The position numbers were made by a program, and so were the translations under genes. A stretch of DNA of 64,000 bases, taken from the NCBI RefSeq assembly GCF_000711225.1, contig NZ_JOMG01000005.1, positions 248,001 to 312,000 of the forward strand, in the 5' to 3' direction. Below, piece after piece: positions 18,801-25,223 of this stretch. The stretch is from Pelobacter seleniigenes DSM 18267. GTDB lineage: Bacteria > Desulfobacterota > Desulfuromonadia > Desulfuromonadales > Geopsychrobacteraceae. The notes beneath the pieces were generated by a model. The model did no database searches, was not told the DNA's origin, and saw only the letters and a list, made by a program, of their open reading frames with translations. How positions within the stretch are numbered: the stretch's first letter is position 1; each line of letters begins with the position of its first letter.

Positions 18801-19882
18801 AAACCACCTATTATCTGCATCTGGCCCTCAGCAACGGCAATATCCCCGGGCAGAGCCAGATCTTCAACAACCAGCTGCCCATTGATCCGGTCTTAAGCGG
18901 TGCGGTGGCCCTGAGCAAGGTGGCCGGGCTGCGCAACGTCAGCAAAGGCTCGCTGGTCCCTTATACGATCCGGTTGAGCAATGTGTTCGGCAGTGCCCTC
19001 GACCATATCCGCATTGTTGACCGGTTCCCGGCTGGGTTCAAATATGTGGCCGGCAGCGCCACCCTGGACGGGGTTGCCACGGAACCGGACGTGCAAGGGC
19101 GGGAATTGTCCTGGGATGGGCTCACATTGGGAGTTAACAGCTCCCATACCATCAAACTGCTGCTGGTGGTCGGCGCGGGGGTTGGCGAAGGTGAATATGT
19201 CAACCGGGCTCAGGCTTATAACACCCTGCTCGGAACCAGTATCTCCGGCGAGGCCACGGCCACGGTCATGGTGGTCCCCGACCCGGATTTCGATTGCAGT
19301 GATGTGATCGGCAAGGTTTATGACGATCGTAACTTGAATGGGCGTCAGGATGAGGGGGAGGCCGGTTTGGCCGGAGTCCGGGTGGTGACCGCGCGCGGAC
19401 TGGTCGCCACTACCGATGAGTACGGTCGCTACCACCTGACCTGTGCCGTAGTGCCCGATGAAGACCGGGGGAGTAATTTCATCATGAAACTCGATGACCG
19501 CAGCTTGCCCAGCGGCTATCGGGTGCTCAGCGAAAACCCGCGAGTGCAGCGGGCGACCCGCGGGAAAATGCTGCGCTTTAACTTTACCGCAACGCCCCAC
19601 CGGGTGGTGGGGCTGGATATCGCCGATGCCGCTTTTGAGCCGGGCACCACCCGGATCAGGCCACAATGGCAACAGCGGTTGACGGAATTGCTGAAAATCC
19701 TGCAGGACGCCCCCTCCATCCTGCGGCTGTCTTATCTGGGGGATACCGAAACTGCACAGTTGGCGGAACGGCGGCTTGACAGCCTGCAGGAACGCCTCCG
19801 CAGCCGCTGGCCGGAAGCTGCCGCCGGTTACCGGCTGACCATTGAAACCCAGGTGTTCTGGCGGCGGGGAGGACCGCCCTGA
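9806..19882 (+). CDS. Giant secreted DUF11-repeat surface protein with SdrD B-like and OmpA-like C-terminal domains
   Basis: 3358 residues. An N-terminal signal peptide (hydrophobic run about residues 10-30, cleavage near SLGA-PCD) targets it for export. From about residue 390 there are many DUF11/conserved-repeat beta-sandwich units beginning KT.. with N-T/S-G motifs. From about 1157 to 2614 their spacing is regular at roughly 160 residues. Two SdrD B-like/Cna-B-type domains follow (about 2750 and 3160, the second with GKVYDDRNLNGRQDEGE). The last ~85 residues (about 3270-3358) resemble an OmpA/MotB-type domain. An aspartate-rich insert near residue 1035 looks calcium-binding. It is the first gene after the riboswitch and is followed by a barrel protein, TPR proteins and TolQR-type motor genes. 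The likely role is a surface adhesin or motility fibre; this is inferred. The start has only a weak ribosome-binding site. Confidence 0.85.
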   Translation: MLSWRFFRQLLRWAFFCCLLLTTLGTGESLGAPCDTKSGYPFVAHDLSVSYCELCGYGYVTVVINNPYRYTQISPSPQIPDLPGALMSNLVLQENLGISGLSYEPNAPNPVTYRVNNGVTLAGSAPTISGSGAILTFSAAEIPALASLAANPSANQVNRITIRFAVSRTSSPEALVSASRGVQATLLFTTDSGCADSPQTATATLPLQEPLPQITKTGWNYDAGQRQNSAGDPVYGTNNDDIVWRVRVTNSGLAGLQDLRFDDLMTAGSVDINYACASEAAANSLAAANGSGSVAGCVPAGNNLNDFIVTNPFGNTALSFDNQEVDVSAGGTTSIYLVGKITAGGSCETSKVNSVSDVQWGCGVQNPAGGISATSTGIVPADTATFYSLYSDNHADLSVERQLTGTNTAQPVGSKGTMTITIRNFSGGSVKNIQLADVLPPEYVVDATFLPEIEVTPAYGTAYAGMVDTLTWTNRNSGDPLANTAPEFDLTSSTTHPVYADQVNMLRHGDVAVVRFRVVLIESAYYDRAANLDVYPEEYPLTGTDPTFQTPLSNTLTVDFDLFCGSQGHQTLTLTGNGSADPTGTEIPAFPEDLDIAVGGDVFILTNDPNQLLTLPILVTNNGGHDATDYHVFTSFGATMEVVSAPSGCAPITLSGSPNQPAPWKVLVDPTAIPATATVYECVSPATIAPGRTVTYNFQVRKSTNPSDIALDDLSLRADVVGEITLSDGTPLTFPAPVVRADGELDRANNYSLDAAWARVIGFNLKKTQLGTCNENNPPSYDGNGFEEVQIGEECDFHIETGGWFGFKTPGFIYIAVQNIDVADQVPDGQAYLSSSNPYAESTALIQNVSLNPTGLAPLDEGWFDWRFNVPDSERIEQADEWFVVNTKTRLLNKPIDDRAVPNLHAADSDNVLSSTFDATFSNVNTGLVEQYSLGPSTVGYPREAIRRVDLTVTEPRLVLVKEVCNESLYGSGPSCSNFVPVADDGDAFDSYIYRITVTNEATADGVQRAPAYDVTVTDQLDASDLAYVFPFAGDGLDNDGDGTSGAADSDGEGSNSDNSVKNGIPAELTFSYTHSNALQRIDPGQSVELYYRVDYDDDAAPLQVFTNAVSAVYDSLSGPSGNQTNPTGNNSELGGARLYQSETANASVQVIPVATQPKTVTATANTPLLSVPGTQDVTIGEELEYQLDVLLPVALVRNFVIRDELPVGLRCSEAPAVNLDAAPFSAAGFEPGGVITPTCNGNLVEWNFGDQRLTIGGSATRFDLAVNFIARLENSDQTNDADLIANGSPATVTKAEYLDESGALVSYNIDQVAVQVREPRIELAQTFSVANADAADLVTVTVTATNSGTAPAYNLRVYDDLTATRFSYAGGVGGTNPPDAVDLLSLGPEQPVFGWSTPAEIAVGASVSFSYQIRVADDVRPHEELSNTIEAAWTSLPAQTTALNSGGSIGSAGAIDGMRNGSIPNSGDPVNDYETTAAAQLSVPGLQLTKTDLNPATVPTIGVRKQFQIDLRLPEGVTEGINISDNLAAAGLSYVLANNSSYDISYSFSGIATINGLPPAEAALNAFPADQSSGTVSWDVGTITTLSEDDSSSSSLTPTLSLNYFARVNNDLDTDAGDPLQNGATAVYLNGATAGEENLSAVAPAVVVSEPDVTLVKTVANVTAGKDATAAPVAGDILEYRLTLVNTGSSNSTAFDLNIVDTLPAGVVLDSSFTPTASLDGSALSGFVGLPAGAPAGPLTWGRGNGDGSLDVGVGQQLVIIYHCIVEVVADADGIIENGVWTDWTSLDTADAYERTGAGCPSIVAPNDYCVGPVFATTVGIAPELVFQKTVLNQTSGADPGVSASPGDVLQYHLEINNISAAQAQFTLYDELDQLNSTPWFVPGSLTLLAGPAEVAADVTGGSGGTGLLSSSNIVLDGNSSLSVDFSVQLAAVIPGGSEVLNQARLTLTGFGTFTSDDPNIAGAADPTRTLIASAPQWQFSKTSADLTGASSILLPGDQLRYTILVRNIGTEDAANVVLTDAIPANTSYVTGSTTLNGVSVADAADGSSPLVAGLLINAAGAATIGEFPADSAASDASLATVTFVVQIDSAASGGTEISNQAVLNGSGTGSGVFTEQLSDDPDTVAVADPTIDVVSSMSLSKAVFNLTSGGSGATAVPGDVLHYRLKFVNTGTATLSGLSIRDELESLQVDLPRLFVPGTLQLETVPAGADVSGSDANGGNKGSGLLVVDNLTAAAGETLVIEFNVQLAAVITSGSEVLNQAELRAENVVLKLSDSIDSALVGETDPTVTLISSAPAFQVEKTASFLDGDPTVLLAGERLRYTVTVKNIGSEDAHDVMLQDYTPANTSYIVGSTTLNGQPVSDNNGANPLHAGLLINAAEDATAGYLRADSAATANNVATVTFDVLVDSAAMDGLVLENQAFVNATGAGSGEQPEQPSDDPATPAVDDPTRVVVGNVPLLYVLKTAALAVDNNADGIVNPGDTIEYSIVMTNNGAAPATASLLTDAVPANLSYVADSLIVNGVALGSDGGVFPLAAGLGVQSADNPGSGIISMAGQVTISYRMRVNAGVAEGTRITNQAILTSNEVNDLPSDADGLAANGYQETVVVVGAVQLLEISKTVALVDGISAEPGTELVYSVRVTNIGSLPASNVLVTDDLSGLLSLVDFVSASAVMDGSASGTSFLGGVLSADYSATYGNLSPGGSFLVRFQVRINSAVAPGTTITNSATVSWDTPTQSASASVSLDVGGTPGSAALNGLIWHDSSLDRHYDEGSEIAQQDWVVALYLNGSQVATTTTDADGSYAFSGLLPTASTGVPYEIRFTAPGAGIATASLGSADSIFTNGPQRISAISVDSGSNLQNLNMPLWPNGSVYNAVARSPVSQATLTLLNALSGNALPGACFDDPVQQNQVTAANGFYKFDLNFSQAACPAGGTYLLQVTAPPSGYLATPSALIPPSSDAASAAFSVPDCPGSGVDAVPATSTYCEAIADAGIPAAGSAETTYYLHLALSNGNIPGQSQIFNNQLPIDPVLSGAVALSKVAGLRNVSKGSLVPYTIRLSNVFGSALDHIRIVDRFPAGFKYVAGSATLDGVATEPDVQGRELSWDGLTLGVNSSHTIKLLLVVGAGVGEGEYVNRAQAYNTLLGTSISGEATATVMVVPDPDFDCSDVIGKVYDDRNLNGRQDEGEAGLAGVRVVTARGLVATTDEYGRYHLTCAVVPDEDRGSNFIMKLDDRSLPSGYRVLSENPRVQRATRGKMLRFNFTATPHRVVGLDIADAAFEPGTTRIRPQWQQRLTELLKILQDAPSILRLSYLGDTETAQLAERRLDSLQERLRSRWPEAAAGYRLTIETQVFWRRGGPP

Positions 19883-19964
19883 GCCGCTTTGGACGGATTA
19901 GAGCAGGGGTACCAGCGATGGTTTGGAATGAAAAATAAGTTGCCGGGTCAAACGGCGACATTGA

Positions 19965-19985
19965 CCGGTCAACCAGGTTGACCGG
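19965..19985 (+). other. Intercistronic hairpin between the giant and barrel genes
   Basis: Perfect 9-bp stem CCGGTCAAC / GTTGACCGG with a 3-nt loop and no T tract. It lies in the 161-nt gap between the two genes and could protect or separate the two mRNA parts. Confidence 0.5.
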
Positions 19986-20043
19986 CAGGTACAGTATCAG
20001 CGGCAACGGTTCAGGGCTGATCTGCTAAATGAAAAGATATTAA

Positions 20044-23000
20044 ATGGAAAAGTGGATAATCCTCATATTCGGTCTGCTGCTGTGTGGAGTTCCCGATGCT
20101 GCGGCCTTCAGCCTGTTCGACAGCCGGGACACGGATACCGTGCGTGCTGCGGGGGAGATCGGTTCGGCGACGGAAGCGCATTTGCCGCCCGGCATTTCGC
20201 CCACACCCTGGACGCTGGATCAGGAGCTGCTCGCTGAAGAAGCAGGTAAACGGGTTAAAGTGTGCCGCACCGAAACCGTCTGCAAGCTGCGTTATCGCGA
20301 CGGGTATTCGCAACGGGCGGTGATCAGAAATCTCATCGAGCCATTGTCCTATGCCACAGCCGAATTCCCCGTGCCCAGCGTTTTGCCGACCCGGATTGAG
20401 CAAGTGTTGCGCGATCTTGGTGAGCGTAAAAACCTGCGTATTCGGGTGCTTGGCTATACCGACAACGAGCCCCTGAGCGGTCGGGAAAAACGGATTTACG
20501 GTAATCTGGACGGGCTCTCCAGGGCCGCCGCAGAACGCCTGGCCAAAACCCTGCGCAGCAGCCTTGACCTGCCTGCAGAAACTGTCGAAAGTCTCGGCCG
20601 GGGGCCGGCCCGGCCGGTGGCATCCAATGCGACCACACGCGGCCGGGCGCTTAATCGACGCATCGAAATCGAATTCTGGTACGATGATCCGTTGCAGGAA
20701 TTGCCGGAGGAACCACAATTGTGCCCGGAAGCGGCCGGCTCGGAAAATCGGACCAAAGTCTATCATTCCGCTAACGGCGACATCGAACCAATCTATTTCA
20801 GCAACGGCGCTCCGCTGGTGCCGGCGACCAGCCTCAGCCAGATGCGGCGGCTGCTTGCCGAATTGGCGGATAAAACCAACCCGCGCCTGCGTTTTGTCGG
20901 TTATACCAGCAATGAGCGGTTGAGCCGGCGCACCGCCGCTGTATACGGGGACGATATCGGCTGGTCGACCGCCCGGGCCCGCCGGGCCATGGCCCTGGTC
21001 AGTAAAGAACTGGGACTGGAGGCCGGCCAGGCCGAATTTCAAGGGCGCGGCTACGTGCAAGCGGAGGATGTGGTCAATGCCGGGTTCGTGGAATCCGACC
21101 AGTCCCGGGTCGAGGTACAGGCGGTTTATGACGAGCCGGTGATCCTGGATAATTATGAAGGTGTGGAGATCACCCGCATCGAGCGCGATGTCGAAATCGA
21201 GAACCCCTATGCCCTGAACCTGATGCGGATTACCATCGACGGTCAGCCGGTTGCCGACCCGGGCAAAAGCTCGCAGGATATCCAGCGCTGTACCGATGTT
21301 GCCCTGGACCGTGCCCATATTCAATTCAAGTATGACAGTCTGACCCTGCAGCCGCGGCTGAATGTCACCGCCTGGCCGCGCTCGGTCCGCTATAGGGACG
21401 ATGAAAGCACGGAATTTGCGGAAAACCGTGTTGTTTTTCGGCTTTACAGCAATTATAAGCAGTTCTTCGAACGCGCAGAAGTAAGGATCTTCGCCGAAAC
21501 CCAGAGTAGCGGGGATACTCCACTGGTGACCCTGCCGATCAGCAGCGCCGGTGAGGCTGAATGGTTCGCTGATTACCCCTCTTTCCAGGCTCCGGGGCTG
21601 GCCCTTAAATACCTGCTGCGGGTTTATGATGCGGCTGGTCATTTCGACGAGACCCGGCCGCAGCCGCTCTGGGTGGTGGATCAGCTCGACCCGGCCAGCG
21701 TCCTTGCCAATCCGGAGCGGGAGCTGCTCGACGGCTACGGAGAAAGTCGCCTGGCGTTGCAGAATATTCCCCTGCATGGCGGCACCATCCAGGTGCTTGG
21801 GCAGAATATTCCGGCCGGGCACCGGGTCTGGCTGGCCGGGACCGCGGTGCCGGTGGATGAGCAGGGGCGCTGTGTGGCCGAGCAGATCCTGCCCGAAGGA
21901 CTGCAGACCGTTGAAGTGGCGGTGCTCGATCAGCACGGCAACGGTGAACTGTTCCTGCGCGATCTGGCTTTGCAAAAGAGCGACTGGTTTGGAGTCGGCC
22001 TGGCTGATCTGACCCTGTCCGCCAATGAAACCAACGGACCGGCGCGGCTACTCGATCCGGACAACCCCAAGTACAGCGAAGACTTCAGTGCCAACGGCCG
22101 ACTGGCCTTTTACACCACCGGCAAGTTCCACAACGGCTGGCACCTGACCGCCAGCGCCGATACCCGGGAAGGGCCCCTTGACGAGATCTTCACTAACTTC
22201 ATGGAGAAGACCGCGGATGCCCAGTTCCGGCGCATGGATCCGGATCAACATTACCCGACCTTCGGCGACGACAGCAGCGTGGTGGAAACCGCGCCGACCC
22301 GCGGCAAGTTTTATGCACGCCTGGAAAAGGACAAGACTTACGGCCTCTGGGGCAATTTCAAGGTTGCTTATACCGATAACGATCTGGCCCATGTCGATCG
22401 CGAACTGTACGGGGCCAACCTCCATTATCAACAGCAGCAGACCACCTCATTTGGCGAACCTAGACTGTATGTGGACGGCTTTGCCGCGGATCCGGGGACG
22501 GTCTCGGCACGAGACGATTTCCGCGGCACCGGCGGGTCGCTGTTCTATCTGCAGCAGCGCGATATCCTGGAAGGTTCGGAAAGCCTGCGCATCGAAATCC
22601 GCGACAAGGATTCCGGGATCGTGCTGGCTTCTAAAACCCTGATCGCAGAACTTGATTACGATATCGACTATATCCAGGGGCGCATCCTGCTCGCCGAGAT
22701 TCTGCCGACCACCGCCAGCGACAACCTGCTGGTGGCCACCGAATCCTTGAGCGGCAACCCGGTTTATCTGGTCGCGCGCTATGAATATACTCCCGGCGTC
22801 GATGATCCGGACACGCTGGTCACCGGCGGGCGGGTTCACTACTGGTTCAACGATCACGTCAAACTCGGTCTGACCGGAAACTGGGATCAGGAAGACGGCA
22901 TGGACAGCAATCTGGCCGGTGCCGACCTGGTGCTGCGGCGCTCCGCCGCGACCTGGCTGAAACTCGAAGGAGGGCGAACCAATGGCCCGGCCGAAGACAC

Positions 23001-24660
23001 CACCAGCTCGGCCGACGGCGGTTTTACTTTCACCAACAGTGCTCTGCCCCAGGATGAAGAGATCAGCGCCGCTGCCTATCGGGTTGACGGCAGTCTGGCC
23101 ATGACCGATCTGGTGTCTTCCTGGCGCGGACGAACCAGTTTTTATCTGCAGCAGATCGAAGCCGGTTATGCGGCGCCCGGCCAGTATACGGAAAACGATC
23201 TGACCCAATACGGGCTGAGCGGGGATATCCCGTTTGGGGAACGCTGGAACGGGCGGGTAAAATTTGACCATTCCGAAGAGGACTATGGGCTGACCACTGC
23301 GGCTGTGGAAGGGAATCTCGACTACCGGCTGAACAGCAACTGGACCCTGAGCAGCGGGGTGCGCAGCGATAAGCGGACTGATCACAGCAAGGTGGTGGCC
23401 TCAACCCAGGAAGAAGGGGAGCGGACCGATGCTGTGGTCAAGGTGGCCTACGATTCCGGCACGCGCTGGACGCTGTACAGTTATGTGCAGAACACTCTGC
23501 GGGTCAGCGGTGAGCGCGAGCGCAACAATCGCGTCGGCGTCGGCGGCAGCTGGCGGCTGACTGAACGATTTAAAGTTCTGGGGGAAATCTCCGGCGGCGA
23601 CCTGGGCACCGGGGCCAATCTGGGGACCGAATATCTCTACAGCGATCGGACCACTCTCTACAGCAATTACGGCCTGGAAAACGAACGCAGCGACAACGGT
23701 GTGCTGAGTCGCAAGGGGAATATGACCTCCGGTTTCCGCACCCGCTATTCAGACACGGTCAGTATTTATTTTGAAGAACAGTATGCCCATGGCGATGTGC
23801 CGACCGGGCTGGTGCATTCGACCGGGGTCGAACTGGCACCCACAGACCGGCTGAACTTCTCGGCCAATGCGGATTTCGGCACCCTGAAAGATCCTGATAC
23901 CGCAGCGGATCTGGAGCGTAAAGCGGTCGGGTTCAGCGCCGGCTACGGATTCGACAAGCTGGCGCTGGCCAGCGGGCTGGAGTATCGGGTCGACAACAGC
24001 GAGCAGAGCGATTCCAGCTATGTCGAACGGACCACCTGGTTGTTCAAGAATAACTTTAAGTTTCAGCTGACCCCGGACTGGCGCCTGCTCGGCAAATTCA
24101 ATTATTCCAAAAGCAGCAGTTCTCTTGGTTCGGGCTACGCCAGCGACTATACCGAAGCCGTGCTCGGCTATGCCTATCGACCGGTCGATTTCGATCGCCT
24201 CAATATGCTCTTTAAATACACCTATTTTTATAACCTGCCGGGCGGCAGCACCAGCACCGATAGTGACGGCAGCTTTATTCAGCGCAGCCACATTGCCGCA
24301 ATCGACCTGATGTACGACCTGACCGAGCGCTGGACCCTGGGGGGCAAATATGCTTACCGCCTCGGCCAGGTTGCTTTGGATGCGGACGATCCGGTCTATT
24401 TTGATAGCCGTGCCCAACTCTGTGTGATCCGGGCCGATTGGCATTTCGTGCATCGCTGGGATGCCCTGCTGGAACTGCGCCGGCTTGACCTGCCGGATGC
24501 CGAGGACAGCAAATCCGGCGCACTGCTGGCTCTGTATCGCCACCTTGGCGAACACGCCAAACTGGGGCTTGGCTACAATTTCAGCGATTTTTCCGACGAT
24601 CTGACCCAGCTCGATTACCGCCATCAAGGGTTGTTCGTTAACCTGGTGGGAAAATTTTAA
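20044..24660 (+). CDS. Outer-membrane protein: two OmpA-like domains plus a large C-terminal beta-barrel
   Basis: 1538 residues with a signal peptide (about 1-21). The first OmpA-like peptidoglycan-binding domain (about 100-212) keeps the family pattern GYTDN, LSRAAAERL and GRALNRRIEIEF. The second (about 246-362) is degenerate (GYTSN, GWSTARARR). A middle Ig-like region (about 380-560) is followed, from about residue 652, by alternating amphipathic beta-strands, ending in the typical aromatic terminus VGKF of outer-membrane barrels. It probably sits in the outer membrane, anchored to peptidoglycan. Placed directly after the giant protein, it is a candidate conduit or anchor for it. Homology to Glt/Nfs barrels of Myxococcus is suggested only by context, not by sequence that I can align. 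Confidence 0.8.
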   Translation: MEKWIILIFGLLLCGVPDAAAFSLFDSRDTDTVRAAGEIGSATEAHLPPGISPTPWTLDQELLAEEAGKRVKVCRTETVCKLRYRDGYSQRAVIRNLIEPLSYATAEFPVPSVLPTRIEQVLRDLGERKNLRIRVLGYTDNEPLSGREKRIYGNLDGLSRAAAERLAKTLRSSLDLPAETVESLGRGPARPVASNATTRGRALNRRIEIEFWYDDPLQELPEEPQLCPEAAGSENRTKVYHSANGDIEPIYFSNGAPLVPATSLSQMRRLLAELADKTNPRLRFVGYTSNERLSRRTAAVYGDDIGWSTARARRAMALVSKELGLEAGQAEFQGRGYVQAEDVVNAGFVESDQSRVEVQAVYDEPVILDNYEGVEITRIERDVEIENPYALNLMRITIDGQPVADPGKSSQDIQRCTDVALDRAHIQFKYDSLTLQPRLNVTAWPRSVRYRDDESTEFAENRVVFRLYSNYKQFFERAEVRIFAETQSSGDTPLVTLPISSAGEAEWFADYPSFQAPGLALKYLLRVYDAAGHFDETRPQPLWVVDQLDPASVLANPERELLDGYGESRLALQNIPLHGGTIQVLGQNIPAGHRVWLAGTAVPVDEQGRCVAEQILPEGLQTVEVAVLDQHGNGELFLRDLALQKSDWFGVGLADLTLSANETNGPARLLDPDNPKYSEDFSANGRLAFYTTGKFHNGWHLTASADTREGPLDEIFTNFMEKTADAQFRRMDPDQHYPTFGDDSSVVETAPTRGKFYARLEKDKTYGLWGNFKVAYTDNDLAHVDRELYGANLHYQQQQTTSFGEPRLYVDGFAADPGTVSARDDFRGTGGSLFYLQQRDILEGSESLRIEIRDKDSGIVLASKTLIAELDYDIDYIQGRILLAEILPTTASDNLLVATESLSGNPVYLVARYEYTPGVDDPDTLVTGGRVHYWFNDHVKLGLTGNWDQEDGMDSNLAGADLVLRRSAATWLKLEGGRTNGPAEDTTSSADGGFTFTNSALPQDEEISAAAYRVDGSLAMTDLVSSWRGRTSFYLQQIEAGYAAPGQYTENDLTQYGLSGDIPFGERWNGRVKFDHSEEDYGLTTAAVEGNLDYRLNSNWTLSSGVRSDKRTDHSKVVASTQEEGERTDAVVKVAYDSGTRWTLYSYVQNTLRVSGERERNNRVGVGGSWRLTERFKVLGEISGGDLGTGANLGTEYLYSDRTTLYSNYGLENERSDNGVLSRKGNMTSGFRTRYSDTVSIYFEEQYAHGDVPTGLVHSTGVELAPTDRLNFSANADFGTLKDPDTAADLERKAVGFSAGYGFDKLALASGLEYRVDNSEQSDSSYVERTTWLFKNNFKFQLTPDWRLLGKFNYSKSSSSLGSGYASDYTEAVLGYAYRPVDFDRLNMLFKYTYFYNLPGGSTSTDSDGSFIQRSHIAAIDLMYDLTERWTLGGKYAYRLGQVALDADDPVYFDSRAQLCVIRADWHFVHRWDALLELRRLDLPDAEDSKSGALLALYRHLGEHAKLGLGYNFSDFSDDLTQLDYRHQGLFVNLVGKF

Positions 24661-24704
24661 ACCTCTGGTTCATGGATGACATGGCTTAAGCAAAGGTGAG
24701 GGAC

Positions 24705-25220
24705 ATGAAAACGATAATATGCATGATAACCATCGGGCTGCTGCTTCTGCTGCCGGCTGGCATCTGTTTCAGTCAGCAGGGGGGGCAACCCCAGGCCAAA
24801 GGGCTTGACGAACAGGTTCAGGAGATCAAAAGCGACGTCCTGGCCATCGCTGCCGAGCTTGATCAGCTGGAAGAAAAGCTGCTCTTTCCATCGCACACCC
24901 AGTGTGCCCTCTTCATCTCTCTGGCTCCTGCCGAAACCTTTCGGCTGGATGCTGTTGATATCAGCCTGGACGAACGGCCGGTGGCTGCCCATATCTACTC
25001 CTTCAAGGAACTCGAGGCGTTGCAGAAGGGCGGAGTCCAGCGGATTTTTACCGGTAACATCAGCAGCGGCGAACATCGCCTGCAGGTCCTGTTCCGTGGC
25101 CAGGGCGAGTCAGGAAGTCAAGTGGAGCGGCGGCAGGATTTCATGGTCAGCAAGGGGATCGGCCCGGCGTTCTATGAACTGGTGTTGAGCCAACAGGGTT
25201 TGACCCTTAAAGACAGGTAA
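24705..25220 (+). CDS. Small periplasmic protein of the envelope machine, unknown
   Basis: 171 residues counted from ATG 24705, chosen because AAAGGTGAGG ends 4 nt upstream; the GTG at 24696 is an alternative. It has an N-terminal signal peptide ending near CFSQQ. A short helical region (residues about 30-60, EQVQEIKSDVLAIAAELDQLEEKL) could form a coiled coil. A beta-rich domain with the pattern SGEHRLQVLFRGQG follows. I do not recognise the family. It lies between the barrel protein and the first TPR protein, only 3 nt before the latter, so it belongs to the same machine. Confidence 0.75.
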   Translation: MKTIICMITIGLLLLLPAGICFSQQGGQPQAKGLDEQVQEIKSDVLAIAAELDQLEEKLLFPSHTQCALFISLAPAETFRLDAVDISLDERPVAAHIYSFKELEALQKGGVQRIFTGNISSGEHRLQVLFRGQGESGSQVERRQDFMVSKGIGPAFYELVLSQQGLTLKDR

Positions 25221-25223
25221 TCC

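Noticed and set aside
15782-18820. 1012-residue open frame on the minus strand inside the giant gene
   Set aside because: Its composition is Gly/Asp/Gln/His-rich and low in normal hydrophobic order, it lacks a ribosome site, and it mirrors the repeat codons of the plus-strand gene. It is an antisense shadow, as are similar minus-strand frames at 10361-11698, 11951-13228, 14585-15595 and 20011-21975.
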